DNA of 64,000 nt from Bacteroidales bacterium UBA3143 (GCA_002364735.1 DEZB01000066.1:175895-239894), one strand, 5' to 3'. Numbered from the stretch's first letter, positions 1 to 8,069 are shown. The notes: generated by a model from the sequence alone, not told the origin. Translations and numbers: made by a program.

Positions 1-504
1 GGTGTATTGGTTTATAACAAGTTAGTGAGGTTTAGAACCCTTGTTGATGAGGCATGGAGTGGAATTAATGTGCAGTTGAAGAAACGTCACGATTTAATTC
101 CCAACCTTATGGAAACTGTGAGAGGGTATGCAACGCACGAGCGTGAAACTTTTGAAAGTGTTACCCGAGCACGCACTACCGCCATTCAGGCGCAAGATGT
201 GAAGTCGCAAGAGATAGCTGAAACTCAATTGAGCGGGGCATTGATGCGACTGATGGCCGTGTCGGAACGATATCCAGAGCTTAAAGCAAATCAAAATTTT
301 ATGCAGTTGCAAGAACAGTTGGGCACAATAGAAAGTGAAATCGAAAAATCGAGAAGATACTACAATGGTGCAGTGCGCCAAAAGAATATAGCCATTGATA
401 CTTTCCCCAGTAATATGGTAGCCAATATGTTCAACTTCAGCAAATCGCCTTTCTTCGAACTTGACAGTGAAGCCGAAAGGGCAGTTCCGCAAATTAAATT
501 CTAA
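1..504 (+). CDS. lemA: LemA family protein (5' end outside window)
   Basis: The reading frame is open to the first base of the window, so the gene begins upstream; what remains is about 165 residues. The visible part starts with the LemA hallmark YNKLVRF followed by VDEAWSGINVQLKKRHDLIPNLMETV, and continues as a helical coiled region to a C-terminal FSKSPFFELDSEA. LemA proteins normally have one N-terminal membrane helix with the rest folded as a helical bundle; that helix is the missing part. The role of LemA is poorly defined. The stop codon overlaps the ATG of the DUF2207 gene by one base (TAATG), so the two are translationally coupled, a common LemA/DUF2207 pairing. Confidence 0.9.
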   Translation, partial: GVLVYNKLVRFRTLVDEAWSGINVQLKKRHDLIPNLMETVRGYATHERETFESVTRARTTAIQAQDVKSQEIAETQLSGALMRLMAVSERYPELKANQNFMQLQEQLGTIESEIEKSRRYYNGAVRQKNIAIDTFPSNMVANMFNFSKSPFFELDSEAERAVPQIKF

Positions 505-2441
505 TGCGCCGCTTATTTGTTATACTACTTCTTGCCATCTTTCCTGTGGTTCTATTATCGCAGCAAGAGAGAATTTATACACATCATTCCGACATTGTAG
601 TTGATACAACTGGGGTTATCAGAGTGAGTGAGAAAATTAGAATTTATGCTAATGGCGATCTTTTTAAACGAGGTATAACAAGAGCACTTCCCACGACACG
701 AAAAGATGTAGATGGCAACAACATAAAAATTGATTACGCAATTCTCGAAGTGAATAAAGATGGTGAAAAAGAATCCTATTTCACTGAAAGAGAGGGTGGC
801 GATTTGGTGATTTATGTTGGGAATAAGAATAAAATGTTGTCGCCGGGCTATTACGATTATGAAATAATATATGAGAGTGCTGGTCAAATAGGTTTTTTTG
901 AAGATTACGATGAATTGGGTTGGAACGTAAATGGCGCATCGGACAGACAAGTAGATCGGGTTAGTTGCGAAGTGCATTTACCCCACAATGCAACCATAAT
1001 AAGTCATAGATGCTACACGGGTGCCTTTGGTTCTACTGATGATAGTAATTGCACTTCGGACAGCGATAGTGATAATGTTTTCAGCGCTTCCGCTTCAAAC
1101 TTGCAGCCCAATGAAATGATGACAGTCTATGTGGGATTTGAGAAAGGCATTGTGCATCAACCAGTAGTCAAAGAGACTGCATTGTCGCGTTTTCTCTCAT
1201 GGCTTGATAAGATGGGACTGTGCTTGATAAATTTGATATTCATTGTTCCGCTCTATTTTTATTACATTACCACTTGGCGCAAACATGGCAAAGACCTTCC
1301 TCAACCTATTGCAATACCTCAATTTACTCCACCCAATGACATGTCTCCTGCAAGTGTTGGCATGATTCATGACGAAACTTTCGATTTCAGTCTAATTTCT
1401 ACCTCTATCATCAACCTTGCAGTAAAAGGTTTTCTGCGCATTGAAGAAGTCGAACGCAAAGGAGTATTCACTTTTGGAGCAAAAGACTACAACCTTGTAA
1501 AACTGAAAGATGCTGAGAGCAACCTACCCTCTGAAGAAGCAATCGTACTGAATCAGCTCTTTGCTGAAAGCAATGAAATCACATTGGGGAGCAAGTACAA
1601 CAGTAGCGTGCAAACAATGATGCTCAGCTATCAATCTGATTTGCAATTGGAACACAAAAAGACATTGAAAGAGGGACAAAACCTTAAATTTAAAATCCTC
1701 CCTTGGTTTGTGTTGATTCTTTATCTCATACTCTTGATCTACTTTGGCACTAAGGTATCACCAGAACTGTTCCTAACTTTTGCCTCATTCAGCATTACTA
1801 CTTATGTGGCGGTGACCTTGTTATTGGCTTTAATTGCTTTTATTCGCAAAAGAAAACAGAAATACTTGAACTCCATCTCTATAAGCTTGGCTATAATTGT
1901 GGGTGTCATGGGAGTTTTTTATAACGCTCCAAACCATCTCCTAACCGAAACCGCATTAGCTATTTTTATCGGAGCTCTTCTTGTAATAATAGGTCATTTA
2001 CTCTATTTATATTTGATAGTGAGACCCGGAAAGACACTTCTGCAACAGCAAGCCGATATAGAAGGATTGAAGATGTATATCAGTATGGCAGAAGAGAAAC
2101 AGATCCAATACTTCAACCCTCCTAAAGTTACCCCAGAAGTGTTTGAGAAGCTACTTCCTTATGCCATTGCCCTTAAAACTGAAAAAGTATGGGGCGACAA
2201 GTTCGAAAACACCCTTCTCCAATCGATGCAATCCGCAGATTCTTATGTCCCTATTTGGTATTATGGTACAGCAATGCGTCCAAGAAGCTTTACCAACAAC
2301 CTGCAAAAATCACTCACAAGTAACATCCAACAAAGTGCAACTTCTCCCAAAAGCTCTGGAGGTAATAATTGGGGTAGTGGTTCGTTTGGCGGCGGCTCTG
2401 TTGGTGGCGGTGGTGGTGGAGGGAGTACTGGGGGGTGGTGA
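504..2441 (+). CDS. DUF2207 domain membrane protein with Gly-rich tail
   Basis: A 645-residue protein with a cleavable-looking N-terminal signal (hydrophobic residues 4-18), an extracytoplasmic DUF2207-type beta domain (residues about 25-215), a membrane helix near residue 240, a cytoplasmic stretch, and a cluster of three to four more membrane helices between about 395 and 510. It ends in a glycine/serine tail (GGSFGGGSVGGGGGGGSTGG). Such tails are typical of DUF2207/YciQ-like proteins. Function is unknown; the pairing with LemA suggests an envelope complex. The ATG overlaps the lemA stop. The call rests on overall architecture and neighbour. Confidence 0.85.
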   Translation: MRRLFVILLLAIFPVVLLSQQERIYTHHSDIVVDTTGVIRVSEKIRIYANGDLFKRGITRALPTTRKDVDGNNIKIDYAILEVNKDGEKESYFTEREGGDLVIYVGNKNKMLSPGYYDYEIIYESAGQIGFFEDYDELGWNVNGASDRQVDRVSCEVHLPHNATIISHRCYTGAFGSTDDSNCTSDSDSDNVFSASASNLQPNEMMTVYVGFEKGIVHQPVVKETALSRFLSWLDKMGLCLINLIFIVPLYFYYITTWRKHGKDLPQPIAIPQFTPPNDMSPASVGMIHDETFDFSLISTSIINLAVKGFLRIEEVERKGVFTFGAKDYNLVKLKDAESNLPSEEAIVLNQLFAESNEITLGSKYNSSVQTMMLSYQSDLQLEHKKTLKEGQNLKFKILPWFVLILYLILLIYFGTKVSPELFLTFASFSITTYVAVTLLLALIAFIRKRKQKYLNSISISLAIIVGVMGVFYNAPNHLLTETALAIFIGALLVIIGHLLYLYLIVRPGKTLLQQQADIEGLKMYISMAEEKQIQYFNPPKVTPEVFEKLLPYAIALKTEKVWGDKFENTLLQSMQSADSYVPIWYYGTAMRPRSFTNNLQKSLTSNIQQSATSPKSSGGNNWGSGSFGGGSVGGGGGGGSTGGW

Positions 2442-3162
2442 GTTCAAACTCTCGTAATGACTGATATATCAAAGTAATAGCTATAGAAATCAATCATAAT
2501 TGAAATATTTGCAAAATGGGGAGTAATCACCTTTAGAGGTGTCTGTTTTTATAGCTTTGTAACGCTAAGGCAACACCCTTTCTGCTCTTTATTATAAAAA
2601 GGAGCCAATTGGTTTATGCTTTGAAACAATACTTCATTCAATAATAATAAAATAACTGTAAGTTTTCATTGTGTTAGAAACGCTGATCCACCAACCCCTC
2701 GTTGCAAACCATGGGTAGTAGAACTTGAATACCTTACCAATGAATCACAACATATTTACCCCACACAAAAAGTTTACTCTTACAATAATCAGTTTTTTAT
2801 AAAACTAATTAGTATTTTTACACTTTGATATAATTTTCTTGTAAAAATGATCAGTTTCTTTGTAATTGGCTATAATCAATGTACAAAGATTAAATGTTCG
2901 TGTTTTTATCGATGAATATAGTGGATTGAACAGTGGGTTTTCAAAAAACAACTGCTATCACCGCTCCCTCACGATTTTATTGTGTGGGCTTCGACTTTGC
3001 TCAGCCACCACTACTTTCGACCACGCAAGAGGACTCAAGCGTTAGTAGTGAAAGAAAGACAAATAGAGAATTAGTTTATAGAATGCAATGCTTTAAGTAT
3101 CGCATCAAAACAAAGCGATTGTAAAACAAACACTATTAATAGTAATCTGATAAAAAGATTAT
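2442..3162. other. Gene-poor stretch with one short repeat copy
   Basis: About 720 bases without a convincing gene. A 63-codon frame at 2933-3124 translates to a string containing GFDFAQPP, which is the repeat listed at 2963 read as protein, so it is not called as a gene. The remainder is AT-rich and shows no recognisable RNA gene. Confidence 0.5.
2963..3004 (+). repeat. Short dispersed repeat, copy 1
   Basis: This 42-base stretch starts GCTCCCTCACGATT and ends CGACTTTGCTCAG. It aligns without gaps to 4559-4600 with 9 mismatches. The two copies are in direct orientation on either side of the aminotransferase gene. They look like remnants of an intergenic repeat rather than coding DNA. Confidence 0.6.
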
Positions 3163-4476
3163 ATGAGAATGAGAAACAATATAGTGCATCCTGGCGCTGA
3201 CGAATTAAAATACGAAATTAGAAAGATTGTCGAAGTTGGAGAAAATATTGAAAAGACAGGCATTAAAATAATTTGGGACAACATTGGAGACCCTGTTGCT
3301 AAAGGCGAGATAGTTCCTAATTGGATAAAAGAAATTGTTGCAGATACAGTAATCAATGACAACTCAAGCTATGGATATTCTCCAACAAAGGGATTGTTTG
3401 TTACACGAGAATATATTGCCCACGAAAGAAATATTGAAGGTGGCGTTCAAATAACTCCAGATGATATTCTCTTTTTTAATGGTCTTGGCGACTCTATTTC
3501 AACAATTTATAATAATCTTCACGAAAGTGCCCGTGTTATTGGTCCCAATCCTGCATATTCAACACATTCATCAGCTGAAGCAGCCCATTCTGGTTCTTCT
3601 CATATCACTTATCGACTCGACCCGAAAAATAATTGGTATCCTGATATTGATGATTTAAAGGATCAGATTGAACGCCATCCAAATATTACTGGAATATTGC
3701 TTATAAATCCTGATAATCCAACTGGGATGGTTCTTCCACAAAACATTCTAAGACAAATTGTGGAAATTGCGTTGCAAAATGATTTATTCATTGTTTCAGA
3801 TGAAATCTATTCGAATCTTTGTTACGGTGGAGTTACACATTCCAAGTTGGCTTCAGTTATTGAAAATGTTCCAGGTATAGCAATGAGGGGTATTTCAAAA
3901 GAGTTCCCGTGGCCAGGAGCACGCTGTGGTTGGGTTGAGTTTTACAATCGTGACAAGAATGCTCAATTTGCACGATACGCAAAGTCAATTATTGATGCCA
4001 AGATGTTGCAAGTGTGTTCAACCACATTGCCACAAAAAGTGTTGCCCAAAGTAATGAGTGATTTACGCTATTATCCATATCTTAATAAACGAAATGCTGC
4101 GTTTTGGGAAAAATCGCAATTTGCTCATTCAATTCTTTCAAAGGTTCCAGGATTGTTGGTACATAAATCTTATGGTGCTTTTTATATGACCATTCTTTTT
4201 GAGAAAGGGGCTCTTCGAGAAGGACAATTTTTGAAACCTGCCAATAAATTGGCAGGTGAGATTATAAAGCCCTTCCTTGAGTCTTCAAGTCTTGATAAAT
4301 GCTTTGTATATAATCTCCTTGCATCGAGAGGAATTTGCGTGGTTCCTTTATCCTCAGGGTTTAATTCTGATCTACTGGGCTTCCGGATTACCTTGCTTGA
4401 ACCAGATATGACAAGTTTCAAAAACACGATTCACATAATTGCCGAATCTGTCAAAGATTATTTGAATTCAAAATAA
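3163..4476 (+). CDS. PLP-dependent aminotransferase, class I/II
   Basis: A 437-residue fold-type I aminotransferase. The internal order is as expected: a substrate loop near NIGDPVAKGE, the NPDNPTGMVLP motif (Asn of the PLP ring contact), SDEIYSNLCYGG (Asp and Tyr contacts), and GISKEFPWPGARCGW, where the Lys after Ser is the likely Schiff-base lysine. The C-terminal domain carries FRITLLEPD with the conserved carboxylate-binding Arg. Substrate cannot be read; relatives act on alanine or aspartate-like amino acids. ATG at 3163 or 3169 are both possible. It stands alone between two copies of a short repeat, which hints at acquisition or rearrangement. Confidence 0.88.
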   Translation: MRMRNNIVHPGADELKYEIRKIVEVGENIEKTGIKIIWDNIGDPVAKGEIVPNWIKEIVADTVINDNSSYGYSPTKGLFVTREYIAHERNIEGGVQITPDDILFFNGLGDSISTIYNNLHESARVIGPNPAYSTHSSAEAAHSGSSHITYRLDPKNNWYPDIDDLKDQIERHPNITGILLINPDNPTGMVLPQNILRQIVEIALQNDLFIVSDEIYSNLCYGGVTHSKLASVIENVPGIAMRGISKEFPWPGARCGWVEFYNRDKNAQFARYAKSIIDAKMLQVCSTTLPQKVLPKVMSDLRYYPYLNKRNAAFWEKSQFAHSILSKVPGLLVHKSYGAFYMTILFEKGALREGQFLKPANKLAGEIIKPFLESSSLDKCFVYNLLASRGICVVPLSSGFNSDLLGFRITLLEPDMTSFKNTIHIIAESVKDYLNSK

Positions 4477-4558
4477 TTGAACGTCTTCACTCATCATCGG
4501 ATAGATGCCAAAAAAGACGACGTTCCCACACAAGCTTAAATCCATCTCCTTAAGCATT

Positions 4559-4600
4559 GCTCCGTCACGATTGTATCGCGTGGATTTGGACTTCGCTTAG
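4559..4600 (+). repeat. Short dispersed repeat, copy 2
   Basis: This 42-base stretch starts GCTCCGTCACGATT and ends GGACTTCGCTTAG. It matches copy 1 (2963-3004) at 33 of 42 positions in the same orientation, and lies 83 bases past the aminotransferase stop. Confidence 0.6.
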
Positions 4601-4655
4601 TCATTGCTTCATAATAGGCATGACAAAAGATATGTACTGTAGCGATGAAGAACAG

Positions 4656-5324
4656 TTATTTCATTTTATAAAGTTGCCACCAAGGAGTACGGGGTGAAGC
4701 GTGATGCTCCGAATGATAACCGAAAAAATAGCAAGACAGAAAAGCCCACAAATGATTACGTTTTTGAGTGCGTGCATTGTAGGGTTCCATTTCTAGAGTA
4801 TGAGGCAAGCGATGCGGCAAAAAGGTTCCAAAGTAGAAAAGCTGAAAAGTTGAGAGGAAAGCTGGAATAATCCAAAGGACTATGAGTTGCAATTCGGTGA
4901 AAAAAATGAGTCCCACATTGAACAGTACCGCCATAATTATGATTTGCCAAATGGTAAGATATGCCTTCATAAATGAAAACCACCACACAAAAAAGTTCTG
5001 ATTTCCAACATGATAATCTGGATCTTTGTTTGTACCTGGCCATTGATGATGAGCTCGATGCTTTTTGATCAACGTTGGATACCACATTCCCGCATAAAGC
5101 ATCGTTGACAAAAAACCTAATAGGTAATTTAAAGTTCGATTGCGAGATACAGTACCGTGCATGGAGTCATGTGCCGTAATAAATAGACCAGTAAAAAGCC
5201 AGCTTTGCAAAAGTAAATGTAACCAAAAGCTTATTTGAGAAATATCGACCGCCTGAAATAGAAGAATATATATTAAATGAGCAGCCCAGGAAAGTATGAT
5301 TGTAATAGCTATCAATGTACCCAT
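4656..5324 (-). CDS. crtW: Beta-carotene ketolase CrtW-like di-iron membrane oxygenase
   Basis: A 222-residue integral membrane protein with the three histidine boxes of the desaturase/hydroxylase superfamily: HDSMHG, HRAHH and HSEHH. CrtW-specific flavour is clear in DPDYHVGNQNFF, QLFYFGTFLPHR and CYFFGYHSEHH followed by PWWQL. CrtW adds 4-keto groups to beta-ionone rings of carotenoids using O2 and two irons. An upstream ATG at 5369 is in frame, but the -7 promoter element lies across its codons 2-4, so the ATG at 5324 is the likely start. No other carotenoid gene is visible in the window. A related fatty-acid desaturase cannot be fully excluded. Confidence 0.8.
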   Translation of the reverse strand: MGTLIAITIILSWAAHLIYILLFQAVDISQISFWLHLLLQSWLFTGLFITAHDSMHGTVSRNRTLNYLLGFLSTMLYAGMWYPTLIKKHRAHHQWPGTNKDPDYHVGNQNFFVWWFSFMKAYLTIWQIIIMAVLFNVGLIFFTELQLIVLWIIPAFLSTFQLFYFGTFLPHRLPHTLEMEPYNARTQKRNHLWAFLSCYFFGYHSEHHASPRTPWWQLYKMK

Positions 5325-5358
5325 AATTTTATTCTTTTGAGTGTCTGCAAGTATATTA

Positions 5359-5387
5359 CAAATGTACATTTAATTTTGGATTTACAA
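5359..5387 (-). promoter_or_regulatory. Bacteroidota promoter for crtW-like gene
   Basis: On the minus strand TTG (5387-5385) is followed after 18 bases by TACATTTG (5366-5359), an exact TAnnTTTG -7 element. It lies 34 bases before the ATG at 5324 and rules against the upstream ATG at 5369. Confidence 0.7.
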
Positions 5388-5595
5388 ATCGATGAACAAT
5401 CCTTTATTGTTTATTGGTTGATGACGGTGGTGTTGACCAGAGTAATGGAGGCTGGTGAGTTGAACTTCTTGTTTTTTATGCATTAAATAAGAGTAGTGTA
5501 TGTCAATGCTATAATGGGTTTGCTAAACCATGCATTAGCAATCATACAAGAAAAATGAAATAAAATGTATCTTTTTTGCTGTTTATAAGTCTCCT

Positions 5596-5625
5596 TTATG
5601 AACTATAATAAATTATGAACTATAA
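5596..5625 (+). repeat. 13-base direct repeat upstream of the Cys-rich peptide gene
   Basis: TTATGAACTATAA occurs twice, at 5596-5608 and 5613-5625, 17 bases apart start to start. It sits 13 bases before the start codon of the Cys-rich peptide. It could be a regulator or alternative sigma factor recognition site; it does not resemble the housekeeping promoter. Confidence 0.45.
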
Positions 5626-5638
5626 AAATTTAGAAATT

Positions 5639-5746
5639 ATGAGTAAATGTAAATGCACAAATTGCGAATGTACTAAATGTAAATGTGGCAATTGTTCAGA
5701 AAATAATTGCCCGTGTGATAAATGTGAATGCGATAAATGTGATTAA
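5639..5746 (+). CDS. Metallothionein-like Cys-rich 35-residue peptide
   Basis: Too short for most gene finders, this ATG frame encodes 35 residues of which 12 are Cys, almost all in CxC or CxxC spacing (KCKCTNCECTKCKCGNC, then CPCDKCECDKC). The rest is Lys, Asp, Glu, Asn and Thr, with no hydrophobic core. That composition fits a soluble metal-binding peptide of metallothionein type, probably zinc, copper or cadmium. It is followed by a perfect hairpin terminator and then by a SigZ-type sigma factor that itself has a Cys-rich tail. Codon use (TGT/TGC, AAA) matches the local AT-rich DNA. The start at 5639 is the first in-frame ATG giving an uninterrupted frame. Function is inferred from composition only. 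Confidence 0.7.
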   Translation: MSKCKCTNCECTKCKCGNCSENNCPCDKCECDKCD

Positions 5747-5758
5747 TATTAAATCCAG

Positions 5759-5786
5759 AAAAGGTTAGTTGAAAAACTAACCTTTT
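5759..5786 (+). terminator. Rho-independent terminator after the Cys-rich peptide gene
   Basis: A perfect 12-bp stem (AAAAGGTTAGTT / AACTAACCTTTT) closes on a GAAA loop and is followed by a T-rich stretch. It lies 12 bases after the stop of the Cys-rich peptide gene and overlaps the putative promoter of the sigma factor gene. Confidence 0.75.
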
Positions 5787-5797
5787 ATTTATCTTTG
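5769..5797 (+). promoter_or_regulatory. Candidate promoter of the sigZ-like gene
   Basis: TTG at 5769-5771 is followed after 18 bases by TATCTTTG (5790-5797), an exact TAnnTTTG match. The ATG at 5801 is only 3 bases further on, so a transcript from here would be leaderless or nearly so. The -33 TTG lies in the loop side of the terminator hairpin. Confidence 0.5.
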
Positions 5798-5800
5798 AAT

Positions 5801-6328
5801 ATGGAAACACAACAAATTTGGGACAGTTTCAATGAAGAATTATATTTCTTCATCCTGAAAAAAGTAAAAGACAAAGATGTTACAAACGATATTTTTCAAG
5901 ATACATTCCTGAAGATCCATAATAATTTATCCAATCTCAAAGAAGAAGAAAAAGCGAGAGCTTGGGTTTTTCAAATTGCACGTAATGAGATATTTAATTA
6001 CTTTAATAATGCGTCTATTTATGCTGATAAATTGGATGCTAATATAGAAACTCCTTCTCAAAAATATGAACATATATGTTGCTTTGATAAATTTATAGAT
6101 GATTTGCCCGAAATTTACAAACAGGTAATAGAACTGATTTATATAGAAGGAAAAAAACAAAAAGATGTGGCAAGGCAATTAAAAATAAGTCTTGAAAATG
6201 TAAAAACGAGAATAAAAAGAGCAAAAGATATATTAAAGAAACAATTCAATGAATGTTGCAAATATGAAATAGACAAAAACGGCAATCTAATAGGAGAGTC
6301 GAATTGTTCAAAATGTAATACAGAATAA
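5801..6328 (+). CDS. sigZ: SigZ-type RNA polymerase sigma factor (ECF group)
   Basis: A 175-residue sigma-70 family protein. Region 2 is seen in DVTNDIFQDTFLKIHNNL and ARAWVFQIARNEIFNYF; region 4 in LPEIYKQVIELIYIEGKKQKDVA followed by ISLENVKTRIKRAKDILKKQ. The C-terminus (CCKYEIDKNGNLIGESNC, then SKCN) is a Cys-rich tail of the kind seen on Bacillus SigZ, and may sense metal or redox state. No anti-sigma gene is adjacent; instead a Cys-rich peptide gene precedes it. An in-frame TTG at 5795 would fall inside the -7 promoter element, so ATG 5801 is preferred. Confidence 0.85.
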   Translation: METQQIWDSFNEELYFFILKKVKDKDVTNDIFQDTFLKIHNNLSNLKEEEKARAWVFQIARNEIFNYFNNASIYADKLDANIETPSQKYEHICCFDKFIDDLPEIYKQVIELIYIEGKKQKDVARQLKISLENVKTRIKRAKDILKKQFNECCKYEIDKNGNLIGESNCSKCNTE

Positions 6329-6385
6329 AATACCTCTGTCAATTTATAGTACCAAATAGCACGATTTTTATTCTACTATTGTACC

Positions 6386-6538
6386 ATGTTATTCTTCGAA
6401 TATTCAACCCCAAAGGAATATCCGATTGTTGTATTTTTTGATGAAGATGAAAACATAAAATCTCTTTTTGTTGTTATAAATGAACCAAGTAGATATAGCA
6501 TACTATACCGAAGATCACTTTTTTACAATCATTTTTAA
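6386..6538 (+). CDS. Small hypothetical ORF, possibly a gene remnant
   Basis: An ATG frame of 50 codons lies between the sigma factor and the 83-residue membrane protein and ends 11 bases before the latter. It starts MLFFEYSTPKEYPIVVFF and contains charged and aromatic residues in a globular-looking mix, with no signal or motif. It may be a small coupled gene, a fragment of a decayed gene, or chance. No function is proposed. Confidence 0.25.
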   Translation: MLFFEYSTPKEYPIVVFFDEDENIKSLFVVINEPSRYSILYRRSLFYNHF

Positions 6539-6549
6539 AATCAAAGAAT

Positions 6550-6801
6550 ATGGACAATTTCAAAAAACAATCACTTACTGAAGGGCAATTAGCTAAGAAA
6601 ATCGAAGAACAAACAGCAAAACTGCCTTCTACTGTTTTCCTTTCCTTAGCTTTTGGTTCCATGGCTTTTTCTCTTGCCCTTAAATTAATGGGTAAAAAAC
6701 ATGACGCTCTATTTGTTGGTCAATGGGCAGCTCCTTTTTTACTATTGGGAATCTATAACAAAATTGTCAAGACACAAGGTCACGATGAGTTGGACAATTA
6801 A
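6550..6801 (+). CDS. Small two-helix membrane protein, unknown function
   Basis: An 83-residue protein with a charged, helical N-terminus (residues 1-28), two hydrophobic segments (about 29-48 and 55-70) separated by a short GKKHD turn, and the polar C-terminus KIVKTQGHDELDN. The motif FVGQWAAPFLLLGIYNK looks conserved-protein-like, and I believe similar small proteins occur in other Bacteroidota, but I cannot name a family. It is followed by a good terminator, so it is the last gene of its transcript. Confidence 0.65.
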   Translation: MDNFKKQSLTEGQLAKKIEEQTAKLPSTVFLSLAFGSMAFSLALKLMGKKHDALFVGQWAAPFLLLGIYNKIVKTQGHDELDN

Positions 6802-6819
6802 AAGTGATTTATCTAATTT

Positions 6820-6880
6820 AGAGGGATGTTTTGTTTTAATGGGTTACTCCTTATAAACAAAACATTTCTCTATTTTTTTT
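6820..6880 (+). terminator. Terminator after the 83-residue membrane protein gene
   Basis: The arms 6820-6836 and 6855-6871 pair through ATGTTTTGTTT / AAACAAAACAT with an outer AGAG / CTCT, and are followed by ATTTTTTTT. Confidence 0.65.
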
Positions 6881-6944
6881 CGTAAAGCTTGACATCCCAC
6901 AGTTTCGATCATATTTCTCCTAAAATTAATAAAGACTTCAATAT

Positions 6945-7889
6945 ATGAAAAAGATGCTATTTGCTATTTTTTTATTTGCTATAGTAGCTGTAGCGTGTAG
7001 TAACGATAAGGATAATCCAGAAAATGACTCTAATAAACTAAAAAAATTACCCGGATCAATATATTATAAATGGGCAGACGAGGGAATATTTAAAATAGAC
7101 CTCCCAACAGCCTCACAGAGTTTGTTTTTAAAAAGTAGTACCCAACGTAATCATTGGGATGTAAGTTGGGATAATCAAATGGTGTTGGAGTGTACTGATG
7201 TAGCAGGAGATGTTGATGCGAGTCAATTCACTCTTTCCAAAATTTCAGATGGTACTATTGTAACGCAATTTAAATATTATGCCACCGATGGTGATATTGC
7301 CACAGGAACATTGTCACCCAATGGTAAGATGATAGCTATCAATCCCACGTTTAAGGACGGTATAGTGATTGTGGATTTAGATGGTAATGTGATTGAAACG
7401 ATGTCGTCAATCGATAACGTAAAACTATCAAAGAATCCTGTTTGGATGCCGGATAATACTTTGATAATACCACATAAACAGTTTTTATTAAAGACTAATG
7501 CAACTTTTACTGAAGTCAGTACAATAAAAGAGTTAGATTTTCAAGATTGGAGCTCGCCCGCTGTAAGTAAAAGTGGAAGCAAAATTGCTTTTACAGCGTC
7601 TAAACACATTTGGATGATGAATGCAAATGGCAGTGATATGACGCAAGTTACAAATAGCAGTCACGAAGAAGCAATACCCTATTTTTCACCTGATGGAAAA
7701 TTCTTGTTAATCGGAACAAACTATCATGTTACTGGTCTTTTTGGTGGTATATCCTATCTCAAAGTTATTCCAGCTGATAGAAATCAATATAATGTAGACG
7801 ATGGTGAAGAAAGTGAAGGAGTGATTTCAATATATCTACCAGGGAAGAGTCAGATGGAAACGAGTGATGGAAAAGTGATGTGGAGGTAA
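6945..7889 (+). CDS. TolB-like beta-propeller lipoprotein
   Basis: A 314-residue lipoprotein: residues 1-17 are a signal peptide ending in the lipobox VACS, with Cys18 as the lipidated residue. The mature part shows repeated PD40/TolB-propeller blades, for example SKSGSKIAFTASKHIWMMNA, MTQVTNSSHEEAIPYFSPDGK and LSPNGKMIAINP. Such proteins usually sit in the envelope and bind a partner protein or ligand rather than catalyse. Length suits a six- or seven-bladed propeller. It is single, between a terminator and a convergent gene pair. The specific partner cannot be inferred. Confidence 0.75.
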   Translation: MKKMLFAIFLFAIVAVACSNDKDNPENDSNKLKKLPGSIYYKWADEGIFKIDLPTASQSLFLKSSTQRNHWDVSWDNQMVLECTDVAGDVDASQFTLSKISDGTIVTQFKYYATDGDIATGTLSPNGKMIAINPTFKDGIVIVDLDGNVIETMSSIDNVKLSKNPVWMPDNTLIIPHKQFLLKTNATFTEVSTIKELDFQDWSSPAVSKSGSKIAFTASKHIWMMNANGSDMTQVTNSSHEEAIPYFSPDGKFLLIGTNYHVTGLFGGISYLKVIPADRNQYNVDDGEESEGVISIYLPGKSQMETSDGKVMWR

Positions 7890-7970
7890 GTAAATAAGTG
7901 AGTAAGTCTTTTAGGAATAGTATTTCTTCTGTGTAGCTTAAACGCAGCTTAATTCATCCCCAATGGAAGT

Positions 7971-8069
7971 TTGAGATATCATTTAGCGTGGTGGTATTTA
8001 GCCTTGTTTGCAATTTCGACCCTTGTAATTATCCTTTACATAATTTTTTTGACCAATTACATTATTTAG
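7971..8069 (+). pseudogene. Possible fragment encoding a membrane helix
   Basis: A TTG-initiated frame of 32 codons encodes RYHLAWWYLALFAISTLVII followed by more hydrophobic residues and a stop. It is preceded in frame by a stop without an ATG. It may be the residue of a larger membrane protein or chance. Weak support. Confidence 0.15.

Noticed and set aside
2933..3124. 63-codon frame as a gene
   Set aside because: Its protein contains GFDFAQPP, the translation of the short repeat seen again at 4559-4600; composition is not protein-like and there is no promoter.
5367..5369. ATG 5369 as the start of the CrtW-like gene
   Set aside because: The -7 promoter element TACATTTG covers its codons 2 to 4, and the family N-terminus fits ATG 5324.
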